A stretch of DNA of 64,000 nucleotides from Streptococcus constellatus subsp. constellatus (GTDB lineage: Bacteria; Bacillota; Bacilli; Lactobacillales; Streptococcaceae). Location: assembly GCF_023167545.1 (NCBI RefSeq), contig NZ_AP014647.1, positions 248,001-312,000 on the forward strand. Direction: 5' to 3'. The notes below the pieces were generated by a model. It searched no databases, was not told the DNA's origin, and was given only the letters and a program-made list of their open reading frames with translations. Shown here piece by piece: positions 51,857-60,599 of the stretch; the first letter of the stretch is position 1, and every line of letters starts with the position of its first letter. Position numbers and translations under genes: made by a program.

Positions 51857-52456
51857 ATGCGTAAAACAATTGTCATTCATATTTTCTTTGCAATCATTTC
51901 TGCTATTGTTTATGTCGAAGGAATTTTAACGAAGGGGCCGGATTTGATCTGGAATATGTTTTTAGCTTTGATTGCCTATGATGCGGCTTTTCTAGCCATT
52001 CAGTTTAAAAAGAAATGGTTTTTCCTACCTGTCATTCTTCCTTGGCTAGCATTTTACCCCAATACGTTCTATATGATTACGGACCTGGTACACATGCACT
52101 GGGTGAGTGATACCTTGTGGAATCGAGAAAGCTTACATCTTTTTATGGCATTTGTTCCAAGTATTTTCTTTGGAGTTTTATGTGGAATTGAGAGCTGGAA
52201 CATGATTGTACATTATTTAAAGTTGAATTGGTGGATAGAGTATTTAGCTATTGGAGCAGTGTCGTTTTTATCTAGTTTAGCCATCTATATAGGTCGTTAT
52301 GATCGACTTAATTCTTGGGATTTAGTTAGTCATCCCACACTAGTTTTTGAGCGTCTGGCAGCGTCTTTGCAGCGGGAGAGTCTGCTGTTCATTTTAGGGT
52401 TTACCTTTATTCAAATCATGTCCTTGGTCTTTTTGAGTAAAAATCAGTCTAAATAA
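51857..52456 (+). CDS. DUF1361-family membrane protein
   Basis: 199 residues with about six hydrophobic segments. LPWLAFYPNTFYMITDLVHM and SSLAIYIGRYDRLNSWD are the conserved DUF1361 blocks. Function unknown; no catalytic motif is obvious. Good ribosome site AAGGAGG. Confidence 0.82.
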   Translation: MRKTIVIHIFFAIISAIVYVEGILTKGPDLIWNMFLALIAYDAAFLAIQFKKKWFFLPVILPWLAFYPNTFYMITDLVHMHWVSDTLWNRESLHLFMAFVPSIFFGVLCGIESWNMIVHYLKLNWWIEYLAIGAVSFLSSLAIYIGRYDRLNSWDLVSHPTLVFERLAASLQRESLLFILGFTFIQIMSLVFLSKNQSK

Positions 52457-52573
52457 AGATTTTATATGAAAATTACTGTGATAATTTGTTTGTTTTTTGA
52501 AAATCTGTTGAAATTATGAATGTTTTGTGTTATTATATCTACTATCGTTCGTAAATTTTAAGGAGATTTAAAA

Positions 52574-54013
52574 ATGGACAAGTTTTTTAAACTAAAAGAA
52601 AACGGTACAACTGTTCGTACAGAAGTTCTTGCTGGTTTAACCACTTTCTTTGCAATGAGTTACATTCTCTTTGTCAATCCTGAGATGCTCAGTCAAACAG
52701 GGATGCCAGCTCAAGGTGTTTTTTTGGCGACAATCATTGGGACTGTTGCTGGAACGCTGATGATGGCTTTGTATGCCAATATTCCTTATGCTCAGGCTCC
52801 TGGTATGGGATTGAATGCTTTCTTTACTTATACCGTTGTTTTTGCGCTTGGTTATACTTGGCAAGAAGCGTTGGCGATGGTTTTTCTTTGCGGGATTATC
52901 AGCATTGTTGTTACTCTAACCAAAGTTCGTACAATTATTATTCATGCAATTCCAGAAAGTTTAAAATATGCTATTTCTGGTGGGATTGGGATTTTTCTAG
53001 CTTACATTGGAGTTAAAAAAGCTGGACTTTTAAAATTCTCAATTGATCCGGGAACTTATAGCGTTACAGGAAAAGGTGCTGATAAGGCACAAGCAGCTAT
53101 TACAGCCAATGGAATGGCAACACCGGGCTTGGTAGATTTTAACAACCCAGCTGTTCTTGTAGCTTTGTTTGGAATTTTCATCACCATTTTCTTTGTTTTG
53201 AAACGTGTGCGCGGAGGTATTGTATTATCTATTGCGGCAACCACAATCGTAGCCATTTTGGTGGGAGTTGTAGATCTTTCAAAAATCAATTTTGCTTCCA
53301 ATAATATCGGTGCTGCTGTTCAGGATTTAGGAAAGATTTTTGGTGCAGCTTTAGGCAAAAACGGCTTATTAGCTTTATTTGCAAAACCTTCTCGCATCCC
53401 AGAAGTGCTTCTTGCTATTTTGGCCTTTTCATTAACAGATATTTTTGATAACATCGGAACGTTGATCAGTACAGGGCGCAAAGCGGGCATCTTTAACATT
53501 GCAGATGAAGAAGCTGCTAAAGATTCGTCTGGCCTTCAAACTAAAATGGATAAGGCATTATTCTCAGACATGGTTGGGACAACTATTGGTGCGATTGCAG
53601 GGACTTCAAATGTTACGACTTATGTAGAAAGTGCAGCTGGAATTGAAGCGGGCGGTCGTACTGGCTTGACAGCGCTTGTCGTTGCAGCTTTGTTTGCTGT
53701 GTCAAGTTTCTTTAGTCCACTTCTTGCTATTGTACCAACAGTAGCGGTAGCACCTATTCTTATCATTGTGGGAATGATGATGCTCTCTAGCATGAAAGAT
53801 ATTGAATGGGACGATTTATCAGAAGCAGTACCAGCATTCTTTACATCCGTTTTCATGGGCTTTACTTACAGTATTACTCATGGTATTGCTGCAGGTTTCA
53901 TCATGTATGCTTTTGTGAAAATCATCAAGGGTGAAGCTAAGGAAGTTCATCCCATTATCTGGGTGTTGGATGTCTTATTTATCCTAAACTTTATCAGTTT
54001 AGCTCTGGCTTAA
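52574..54013 (+). CDS. NCS2/AzgA-type purine permease
   Basis: 479 residues, about 12-14 membrane segments. EVLAGLTTFFAMSYILFVNPEML, APGMGLNAFFTY and SLTDIFDNIGTLISTGRKAG are AzgA-like family signatures; members take up hypoxanthine, guanine or adenine by proton symport. I looked for a purine riboswitch in the 117-nt upstream region and saw none. AAGGAG precedes the ATG. Confidence 0.9.
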   Translation: MDKFFKLKENGTTVRTEVLAGLTTFFAMSYILFVNPEMLSQTGMPAQGVFLATIIGTVAGTLMMALYANIPYAQAPGMGLNAFFTYTVVFALGYTWQEALAMVFLCGIISIVVTLTKVRTIIIHAIPESLKYAISGGIGIFLAYIGVKKAGLLKFSIDPGTYSVTGKGADKAQAAITANGMATPGLVDFNNPAVLVALFGIFITIFFVLKRVRGGIVLSIAATTIVAILVGVVDLSKINFASNNIGAAVQDLGKIFGAALGKNGLLALFAKPSRIPEVLLAILAFSLTDIFDNIGTLISTGRKAGIFNIADEEAAKDSSGLQTKMDKALFSDMVGTTIGAIAGTSNVTTYVESAAGIEAGGRTGLTALVVAALFAVSSFFSPLLAIVPTVAVAPILIIVGMMMLSSMKDIEWDDLSEAVPAFFTSVFMGFTYSITHGIAAGFIMYAFVKIIKGEAKEVHPIIWVLDVLFILNFISLALA

Positions 54014-54027
54014 TGATTGAAAAAAAT

Positions 54028-54295
54028 GAGGTTGGAACGAAAGTTCCTAGTTTCAAGCACACTGTTGAATAAATCACCGATACAGCAGTTGATTGCTCAA
54101 AGCACAGCTTTGAGAGGCGAATAGAGATTGCGAAGCAAGTCTCAAGAATAGTTGCTTTTTAAACTCAGAAGAGTCCTTTTAACAAAAACTCTATTTTCTT
54201 TATGCATTACCTCAATAGTCTCTCAGACTGTTGAGCATCTTTGTGGAAGTGAGACTACGAACTAAAAATTTTCAAAACGAGTTCTGTCCCACTCC
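54028..54295. repeat. GGGAC-type hairpin repeat, highly structured
   Basis: The left end GAGGTTGGAACGAAAGTTCC and the reversed right end GGAGTGGGACAGAAC are diverged relatives of the 22.6-kb repeat ends and can pair imperfectly. Inside are further stems: CTCAAAGC/GCTTTGAG, GAGATTGC/GCAAGTCTC and CTCAATAGTCT/AGACTGTTGAG. It follows the permease stop by 14 nt and probably terminates it; no coding frame was seen. Confidence 0.55.
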
Positions 54296-54334
54296 TTTTT
54301 CTTTTGTCAAATTTTAGCAGAAAACGAAAAATTT

Positions 54335-54343
54335 TGATATAAT
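54335..54343 (+). promoter_or_regulatory. Extended -10 promoter directly before tsaE
   Basis: TG-A-TATAAT ending 6 nt before the tsaE ATG at 54350, so the expected +1 falls at or next to the start codon. No Shine-Dalgarno is present between. Confidence 0.55.
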
Positions 54344-54349
54344 AGTAAA

Positions 54350-54790
54350 ATGTTTAGTCATAATGAAAATGAGTTAATGGCGTGGGGCGAGAAATTAGGC
54401 GCTTTACTCCAAAAACAAGATGTTTTGATTTTAACAGGTGATCTAGGAGCTGGAAAAACAACCTTTACCAAAGGATTAGCACGTGGGCTAGATATCAAAC
54501 AAATGATTAAAAGTCCGACCTACACGATTGTTCGGGAATATGATGGCCGCCTTCCACTCTATCATTTGGATGTGTATCGCATTGGGGAAGATCCAGATTC
54601 GATTGATTTAGATGACTTTCTCTTTGGTGAAGGGGTGACAGTCATTGAATGGGGTGAATTATTGGAAGATAGTTTACCAAGCGATTATCTCAAATTGACG
54701 ATTCTAAGAAAAAATGATGGTCGAGAATTGATCCTTGACGCAAAAGGCCATCGAGCTGAGAATTTACTTGAGGAACTTTTCAATGGCTGA
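54350..54790 (+). CDS. tsaE: tRNA t6A biosynthesis ATPase TsaE
   Basis: 146 residues. Helps TsaB/TsaD make threonylcarbamoyladenosine on ANN-decoding tRNAs. Walker A GDLGAGKTTFTKGLA, SPTYTIVREY and the YHLDVYRI block are family signatures. The start has no ribosome site and lies next to the -10 box, see finding. Overlaps the following acetyltransferase gene by 8 nt. Confidence 0.94.
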   Translation: MFSHNENELMAWGEKLGALLQKQDVLILTGDLGAGKTTFTKGLARGLDIKQMIKSPTYTIVREYDGRLPLYHLDVYRIGEDPDSIDLDDFLFGEGVTVIEWGELLEDSLPSDYLKLTILRKNDGRELILDAKGHRAENLLEELFNG

Positions 54791-55304
54791 GTTAGAATTG
54801 CTGATAAGAGAAGCAGAGATTCAGGATGCTGTACATTTGATTGATTTTCTTAATCATGTTGGGCAAGAGTCAGATTACATGACATTAGATGACGCAGGGA
54901 TTTTGATGACAGAGGAGCAGATGAGCTCTTTCATTGAACATCAGGCCGCGTCAGATAATCAGATTTATCTAATTGCACTATTAGATAATGAAATTACTGG
55001 TCTTGTGAGTATCACAGCTGATTTTCATGAGCGGATTCGGCATATTGGGCAGATCTTTATCGTAGTTAAAAGAGCATTTTGGAATCAAGGTATAGGCAAG
55101 TTTCTTTTAGAAGAGGCGATAAATTGGGCAGAGAATTCTGGAGTGATTCGGCGATTAGAATTGACTGTACAAGCAAGAAATGAACGTGCTGTTCATTTGT
55201 ATCAGGCATTTGGGTTTGAGATTGAGGGCGTTCAAAAAAGAGGGGCCTATCTTACAGAAGGGGAATTTCTTGATGTTTATCTAATGGGAAAACTGATAGA
55301 CTAG
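54783..55304 (+). CDS. GNAT-family N-acetyltransferase
   Basis: 173 residues. The acetyl-CoA binding motif is seen around VVKRAFWNQGIGKFLLEEAINWA, and the C-terminal RNERAVHLYQAFGFEIEGVQKRGAY is typical of RimJ/L-like GNATs. The ATG at 54783 overlaps tsaE; in-frame codons further upstream read through tsaE and are rejected. Substrate unknown. Confidence 0.88.
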   Translation: MAELELLIREAEIQDAVHLIDFLNHVGQESDYMTLDDAGILMTEEQMSSFIEHQAASDNQIYLIALLDNEITGLVSITADFHERIRHIGQIFIVVKRAFWNQGIGKFLLEEAINWAENSGVIRRLELTVQARNERAVHLYQAFGFEIEGVQKRGAYLTEGEFLDVYLMGKLID

Positions 55305-55311
55305 AATAAAT

Positions 55312-56427
55312 ATGTTTAAAAAAATTATCTTAATGTTTTTGAGCTTGTGTCTTGTAACTATCGCGGGGCTAGGCGTTTATGGATTTACTATTTATAACCA
55401 ATCAACAGATGCTTTGTCTAAGACTTATAAAAGCTTTGGGAAAGAAACAAATGTGATTGCCGCTACCAAACCTTTGACCTTGCTTTTGATGGGGGTAGAT
55501 ACAGGTAGTGGATCACGGTCAGATCGGTGGGCTGGAAATAGTGATTCCATGATTCTCGTAACAGTTAATCCTAAGACAAAAAAAACGACAATGATGAGTT
55601 TGGAAAGGGATATTCTTACCAAAATTAAAACCGCTGATGGGACGACGCAAGCAAAACTTAATGCAGCTTATGCTAATGGTGGTGCCGAACTAGCGATTTC
55701 AACGATTCAAAAAATGATGAATATTCACATTGATCGTTATGTTCTGATCAATATGAAAGGTCTGGTACAATTAGTTGATGCTGTTGGAGGCATTACGGTC
55801 AATAACACTCTTGGTTTTCCTATCTCGATTGAAGAAAACGAGCCAGAATACAAAGCAGTTGTTGAACCAGGGGAACAACATATCAATGGTGATCAAGCAC
55901 TTGTTTATTCTCGTATGCGTTATCAAGATCCAGAAGGAGATTATGGTCGTCAAAAGCGTCAACGAGAAGTCATTCAAAAAGTGGTCCAAAAAGTGCTGAG
56001 CTTAAACAGTGTCAGCCACTATCAAGCAATTTTAAAAGCTGTTAGCAACAATATGCAGACCAATGTAGAGTTGTCTTCTGGCAGTATTCCGCAATTATTA
56101 GGTTACCAAGATGCTTTTAAAAATATTGAAAGTAAGCAATTGAAAGGTGAGGGTGTCACTTTACCAGACGGTGGATCTTACCAAATCGTAACTTCGGAGC
56201 ATATGTTGGAAATGCAAAATGTTCTGAGAAAATCGCTTGGCTTGGACGAAGTGACTGAATTGGAAACCAATGCGGTTTTATATGAAGAATTGTATGGCAG
56301 TGCTGCTCCTAGTTCCAGTCAGTCAGGAAATGGCGCAACAACTGGTGCTGCTGATTCTTCTGCGTATTCAAGCAATCCTTATGGAACAGATCAAAATGGA
56401 CAGTATTACGGTCAATACGGACAATGA
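55312..56427 (+). CDS. LytR-CpsA-Psr (LCP) family wall polymer ligase
   Basis: 371 residues. One N-terminal membrane helix (about 3-25) and an extracellular LCP domain: LLLMGVDTGS, RSDRWAGNSDSMILVTVNPKTK, MSLERDI and the YSRMRYQDPEGDYGRQKRQREV Arg-rich segment. LCP enzymes attach teichoic acids or capsule-type glycans to peptidoglycan. The tail (about 332-371) is Ser/Gly/Tyr-rich and low complexity. It lies 7 nt after the acetyltransferase. Confidence 0.92.
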   Translation: MFKKIILMFLSLCLVTIAGLGVYGFTIYNQSTDALSKTYKSFGKETNVIAATKPLTLLLMGVDTGSGSRSDRWAGNSDSMILVTVNPKTKKTTMMSLERDILTKIKTADGTTQAKLNAAYANGGAELAISTIQKMMNIHIDRYVLINMKGLVQLVDAVGGITVNNTLGFPISIEENEPEYKAVVEPGEQHINGDQALVYSRMRYQDPEGDYGRQKRQREVIQKVVQKVLSLNSVSHYQAILKAVSNNMQTNVELSSGSIPQLLGYQDAFKNIESKQLKGEGVTLPDGGSYQIVTSEHMLEMQNVLRKSLGLDEVTELETNAVLYEELYGSAAPSSSQSGNGATTGAADSSAYSSNPYGTDQNGQYYGQYGQ

Positions 56428-56434
56428 CATAATA

Positions 56435-56467
56435 AAAAAGAATTTAGCGTGTGTCTAAATTCTTTTT
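56435..56467. terminator. Bidirectional terminator after the LCP gene
   Basis: Perfect 13-bp stem AAAAAGAATTTAG / CTAAATTCTTTTT with a 7-nt loop; it serves the convergent small gene as well. Confidence 0.88.
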
Positions 56468-56473
56468 AACTTC

Positions 56474-56761
56474 TTAGTTGATGTGAGCATTCCAGATATC
56501 TTGAATTTGCTGAAGTCGAGTAGTAGCGTCTTGCTCAAAAAGTTTGAATTGGTAAGTCAAATCCTGTGAAATTGTTTGGAGATTGTCTTTTTGCTCTTGA
56601 ACGACTTGGAGATTTCGTTGAATATTTTGTAGATTGTCTTGAATCCTGTCCATTAGCTCATAACTTTCAACAGCCTCGTTCATGAGTTTTTCTCTATTTT
56701 TAACAAGGGAAAAGCTGGCTGCAGCTGCACCGGTGAATAATAATAAATTGCTAAGTTTCAT
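56474..56761 (-). CDS. Small membrane-anchored coiled-coil protein
   Basis: 95 residues. An N-terminal hydrophobic segment (LSNLLLFTGAAAASFSLV) precedes a long Gln/Leu-rich helix (about 25-90, e.g. IQDNLQNIQRNLQVVQEQKD) with strong coiled-coil heptads. It resembles YtxH-like small proteins. Lies 9 nt after the HIT gene and is probably co-transcribed. Function unknown. Confidence 0.75.
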   Translation of the reverse strand: MKLSNLLLFTGAAAASFSLVKNREKLMNEAVESYELMDRIQDNLQNIQRNLQVVQEQKDNLQTISQDLTYQFKLFEQDATTRLQQIQDIWNAHIN

Positions 56762-56770
56762 GGTTTCTCC

Positions 56771-57181
56771 TTATGCTTTTGAAATTTTTTCGGCTAATTC
56801 TGCAAGAGCAGGGAAGTTCGGTTCGTGCGCCACGAAAGTCAGTTTTAAATCATCATTTTCTGTATAGCGTGGTGCTAAATGAACATGTGTATGAAAAACA
56901 GATTGACCGGCAATTTCTTCGTTGTTATTGATGATATTCATCCCCCTTGCACCAGTCGCCTTCATCACTTTACGAGCAATATCTGGAATGCGTGCAAAGA
57001 GTTGACTGGCAGCTTTACTGTTCATTTCAAGCATATTACGAAAATGTTTTTTGGGGACAACTAAGGTATGCCCGGGCGTTACTTGTGAGATGTCTAAAAA
57101 TGCTAAAATTTCTTCGTCTTCATATACTTTAGAAGCTGGAATTTCTCCTGCAATAATCTTACAAAAAATGCAATTTGCCAT
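56771..57181 (-). CDS. HIT-family nucleotide hydrolase
   Basis: 136 residues. Histidine-triad motif HTHVHLAPRY near residue 98, and the N-terminal CIFCKIIAGEIPASKVYED block. HIT (HinT-like) enzymes hydrolyse nucleoside phosphoramidates and similar compounds. The ATG at 57181 follows AGAGGT. Divergent from ecsA, as is common in Firmicutes. Confidence 0.92.
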   Translation of the reverse strand: MANCIFCKIIAGEIPASKVYEDEEILAFLDISQVTPGHTLVVPKKHFRNMLEMNSKAASQLFARIPDIARKVMKATGARGMNIINNNEEIAGQSVFHTHVHLAPRYTENDDLKLTFVAHEPNFPALAELAEKISKA

Positions 57182-57249
57182 CAAATTTACCTCTACTTTG
57201 CTAGATTTTGTTATAATATAAGAACATTATACCAGAATTTGGAGAAAAT

Positions 57250-57981
57250 ATGTTAGAAATAAAAGGGCTTACAGGGGGCTATGTGAATATCCCTGTTTTA
57301 AAAGACATCAGTTTCACAGTAGGAAATGGGGAACTGGTGGGGTTGATTGGTTTGAATGGTGCGGGTAAATCCACTACAATCAATGAAATTATCGGACTTT
57401 TAACTCCTTATAAAGGGGAAATTTTAATTGACGGCGCTAAACTGCAAGACAATCCCATGGCTTATCGTAAGAAAATTGGATTTATTCCAGAGACCCCTAG
57501 TTTATATGAGGAATTGACTTTAAGAGAGCACATTGAAACAGTTGCTATGGCTTATGATGTCGATCAAGAGGTAGCTTTTGCGCGCGTGGAGCAATTATTG
57601 ACCAAGTTTCGCTTAAAAGAAAAATTGGATTGGTTCCCCGTTCACTTTTCAAAGGGAATGAAGCAAAAAGTCATGATTATTTGCGCCTTTGTAGTTGATC
57701 CGAGTCTCTTTATCGTGGATGAGCCATTTTTGGGACTCGATCCAGTAGCGATTGCTGATTTGATAGAGCTTTTGAAAGATGAAAAGGCAAAAGGCAAGTC
57801 TATCCTGATGAGTACGCATGTGTTGGACTCAGCAGAAAGAATGTGTGATTCATTCGTGATTTTGCACAAGGGGGAAATCCGAGCGAAAGGTAACTTATCA
57901 GAGTTGCAATCAGAATTTTCTATGCCAGAAGCTAGCCTGAATGAGATCTATCTGGCATTGACGGAAGAGGCAAGCCTATGA
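57250..57981 (+). CDS. ecsA: ABC transporter ATP-binding protein EcsA
   Basis: 243 residues. Walker A GLNGAGKST, signature FSKGMKQKV, Walker B LFIVDEPFLGLDP. EcsAB affects protein secretion and intramembrane protease function in Bacillus; the transported compound is not certain. An extended -10 (TG-T-TATAAT, 57209-57217) drives it. Overlaps ecsB by 4 nt. Confidence 0.9.
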   Translation: MLEIKGLTGGYVNIPVLKDISFTVGNGELVGLIGLNGAGKSTTINEIIGLLTPYKGEILIDGAKLQDNPMAYRKKIGFIPETPSLYEELTLREHIETVAMAYDVDQEVAFARVEQLLTKFRLKEKLDWFPVHFSKGMKQKVMIICAFVVDPSLFIVDEPFLGLDPVAIADLIELLKDEKAKGKSILMSTHVLDSAERMCDSFVILHKGEIRAKGNLSELQSEFSMPEASLNEIYLALTEEASL

Positions 57982-59024
57982 AAGAAGTGTTTCAAAAGCG
58001 CAAGCAAGTATTTCGCAATCAATGTTTGAAATATTCACGCTATGTTTTTAACGACCATTTTGTTCTATTTTTATTAGTTTTTATTGGCTTTTTAGCTGTT
58101 CAATATAGTCAACTGTTGCGAAATTTTCCTAAAAATCACCTGCCAATTATTCTTGCTTTAGCAGTTCTTTTGGTGTTCTTGTTGCCTTTGGGAAGAATTG
58201 CAACGTATATGGAAAAGCCAGATAGTCTATTTTTGTTGGTCAAAGAAGAAGAATTAAAAAGTTATTTACAAAAACAAATGTGTTCATCTTATTTATTATG
58301 GAGTGTATTTCAAACGGCTATTCTATTACTAGCAGCGCCACTCCTTTTGGCGCTAGGATTACCATTTTGGGGATGGTTTATTCTTGTATTTTTTATGTTA
58401 ATAGCAAAATGGTTTCTATTTTTGAAAAAGAGCCAAAGATTTTATCAAGGTGTAGGCATAAATTGGAGCTATCTCATTGACTACGAGGAGAGACGAAAGC
58501 AGACAATCTTGCGTTTCTTTGCTCTCTTTACCAATGTAAAAGGAATCTCCAATAGCGTGAAACGCCGAGCCTATCTTGATAGTTTGACAACTATTTTGCC
58601 AAAAAGGCAATCAACAACCTGGCAGAATATGTTTTTACGCTCTTATTTGCGAAATGGTGATTTTCTGGCTTTGACCATGCGGTTGCTATTTCTATCTCTT
58701 TTAGGAATTGGCTTGCTCGGTCAATCTTGGATTGCGGCTGTTTTTGTGATACTGTTGAATTATCTTTTGCTATTTCAATTGACCGCTTTGTACAATGCTT
58801 TTGATTATCAATATTTGACATTCTTATTTCCTCTAGAAATCGGATTAAAGTTAAAGGGTGTGAGACAAGTGATTGTTCTTGTTGGTTACAGTGTGCTGTT
58901 AGTTGAAACAATTATGGCGTTGCTATTTTTCCAAGATAGAGTTGCATTGCTTTTCATGGCAGGAGTTACACTATTGCTTTATTTTCTCTATTTACCAGTT
59001 AAATTAAAAAGTTTGGTTGACTAA
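57978..59024 (+). CDS. ecsB: ABC transporter permease EcsB
   Basis: 348 residues with about eight hydrophobic helices. FQKRKQVFRNQCLKYSRYVFNDHFVLFLL is the EcsB-type N-terminus. Membrane partner of EcsA, with coupled translation. Confidence 0.88.
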   Translation: MKEVFQKRKQVFRNQCLKYSRYVFNDHFVLFLLVFIGFLAVQYSQLLRNFPKNHLPIILALAVLLVFLLPLGRIATYMEKPDSLFLLVKEEELKSYLQKQMCSSYLLWSVFQTAILLLAAPLLLALGLPFWGWFILVFFMLIAKWFLFLKKSQRFYQGVGINWSYLIDYEERRKQTILRFFALFTNVKGISNSVKRRAYLDSLTTILPKRQSTTWQNMFLRSYLRNGDFLALTMRLLFLSLLGIGLLGQSWIAAVFVILLNYLLLFQLTALYNAFDYQYLTFLFPLEIGLKLKGVRQVIVLVGYSVLLVETIMALLFFQDRVALLFMAGVTLLLYFLYLPVKLKSLVD

Positions 59025-59074
59025 AGGAAGTAAAATTAGTAAAATAGATAGGAAACTTTTTACGGAGGGGAATC

Positions 59075-59872
59075 ATGGACTTGGTTGATAATGAGCTAAC
59101 TCTGACACCGATTGCAGGTAAAAGTGGAAAAGCCTACATGGGCACCTATCCAGATGGGGCGCGCGTTTTCGTCAAGATGAATACAACCCCAATCTTAGTA
59201 GGTTTAGCTAGAGAACAAATTGCACCACAGCTATTGTGGAGTCGTCGCATGGCAGATGGTAATGTCATGAGCGCGCAAGAGTGGCTGTCAGGAAAAATTT
59301 TGACACCGGATGAAATGGATAAAAAGCAAATTGTGAATATTTTGACAAGATTGCACCGTTCACGTCCGTTAATGACGCAATTACGCCGGCTAGGTTATGC
59401 TCTGGAAACTCCAGCAGATTTAGTTGAGTCTTGGTTAGATCGTGCGCCAATTGCACTTAGTCATAATCATTATTTGCGATCTGTTTTAAAAGATATGCAC
59501 AGTAGTCTGCCACAATTTCGTGAGGATTATGCAACGATTGTACATGGCGATGTTCGACATAGCAATTGGGTTGAAACAGATAGCGGTTTGGTGTATTTGG
59601 TAGATTGGGATTCTGTGCGTTTGACAGATCGAATGTTTGATGTAGCCCATATGTTAAGCCACTATATTCCAGAAGTACGTTGGAAAGAATGGTTGACCTA
59701 TTATGGCTATCGGTATAATGCAACCGTATTGAAGAAATTATACTGGTATGGTCAATATGCTTACTTGTGCCAGATTGCCAAGTACTATGAGAATGCAGAC
59801 TTAGAAAATGTGAATCGGGAGATTTATGCACTACGTAACTTCCGTTCAAAATACGGAAGAAAGGTACTATGA
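59075..59872 (+). CDS. ccrZ: Cell-cycle regulator kinase-like protein CcrZ
   Basis: 265 residues, choline/aminoglycoside kinase fold (formerly YtmP type). The Brenner motif is HGDVRHSNW (His 157, Asp 159, Asn 164) and the metal motif is DWDS (Asp 177), all intact. In pneumococcus CcrZ binds FtsZ at midcell and controls DnaA-driven replication initiation. The gene sits just before trmB, the same pairing as in pneumococcus; they overlap by 4 nt. GGAGG precedes the ATG. Confidence 0.9.
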   Translation: MDLVDNELTLTPIAGKSGKAYMGTYPDGARVFVKMNTTPILVGLAREQIAPQLLWSRRMADGNVMSAQEWLSGKILTPDEMDKKQIVNILTRLHRSRPLMTQLRRLGYALETPADLVESWLDRAPIALSHNHYLRSVLKDMHSSLPQFREDYATIVHGDVRHSNWVETDSGLVYLVDWDSVRLTDRMFDVAHMLSHYIPEVRWKEWLTYYGYRYNATVLKKLYWYGQYAYLCQIAKYYENADLENVNREIYALRNFRSKYGRKVL

Positions 59873-60504
59873 GAGTCAGGAATCGTAAGGGAGCGACGGA
59901 ATTACTAGAAGCAAATCCCCAGTATGTGATTTTAAATCCTACTGAAGCAAAAGGCAAGTGGCACGAGATTTTTGGAAATAATTACCCTATTCATGTTGAA
60001 GTAGGGAGTGGAAAAGGTGCATTTATTTCAGGAATGGCAAAAGCTCATCCAAAAATTAACTATATTGGAATCGATATTCAAAAATCTGTTTTGAGTTATG
60101 CTTTGGACAAGGTTTTAGCGACAGATGTTCCAAATATCAAACTTCTTTGGGTAGATGGTTCTGATTTGACTAACTATTTTGAAAATGGGGAGATTGATCG
60201 CTTGTACCTGAATTTTTCTGATCCTTGGCCCAAGAAACGTCATGAAAAGCGTCGTTTGACCTATAAATCTTTTCTAGATACCTTTAAGCGGATTTTACCA
60301 GATCATGGTGAAATTCACTTCAAAACAGATAATCGTGGTCTCTTTGAGTATAGCCTTGTTAGTTTTTCCCAATATGGTATGAAACTAAATGGCGTTTGGT
60401 TGGATTTACATGCGAGTGACTTTGAAGACAATGTGATGACAGAATACGAGCAAAAATTTGCTAATAAAGGCCAAGTCATTTATCGAGTCGAAGCAGCGTT
60501 TTAA
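59869..60504 (+). CDS. trmB: tRNA (guanine-N7-)-methyltransferase
   Basis: 211 residues. Makes m7G46 in tRNA variable loops. SAM-binding [15 protein letters not shown] and the catalytic [14 protein letters not shown] segment are present, with [11 protein letters not shown] towards the C-terminus. Start overlaps the ccrZ stop. Confidence 0.95.
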   Translation: MRVRNRKGATELLEANPQYVILNPTEAKGKWHEIFGNNYPIHVEVGSGKGAFISGMAKAHPKINYIGIDIQKSVLSYALDKVLATDVPNIKLLWVDGSDLTNYFENGEIDRLYLNFSDPWPKKRHEKRRLTYKSFLDTFKRILPDHGEIHFKTDNRGLFEYSLVSFSQYGMKLNGVWLDLHASDFEDNVMTEYEQKFANKGQVIYRVEAAF

Positions 60505-60520
60505 TGTAAAATAAATAATG

Positions 60521-60544
60521 AAAAAGACCATGCGGTCTTTTTTG
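60521..60544 (+). terminator. Terminator after trmB
   Basis: AAAAAGACC / GGTCTTTTT stem with a 4-nt loop and T tail. Confidence 0.85.
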
Positions 60545-60599
60545 GTTTTCAGGAAAATAGTTTAAATAACGAAGTAGTAGCCGATATTTCAAGCAATAA

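Noticed and set aside
52457..52573. Purine riboswitch before the purine permease
   Set aside because: None of the conserved guanine-aptamer blocks is present in the short upstream region.
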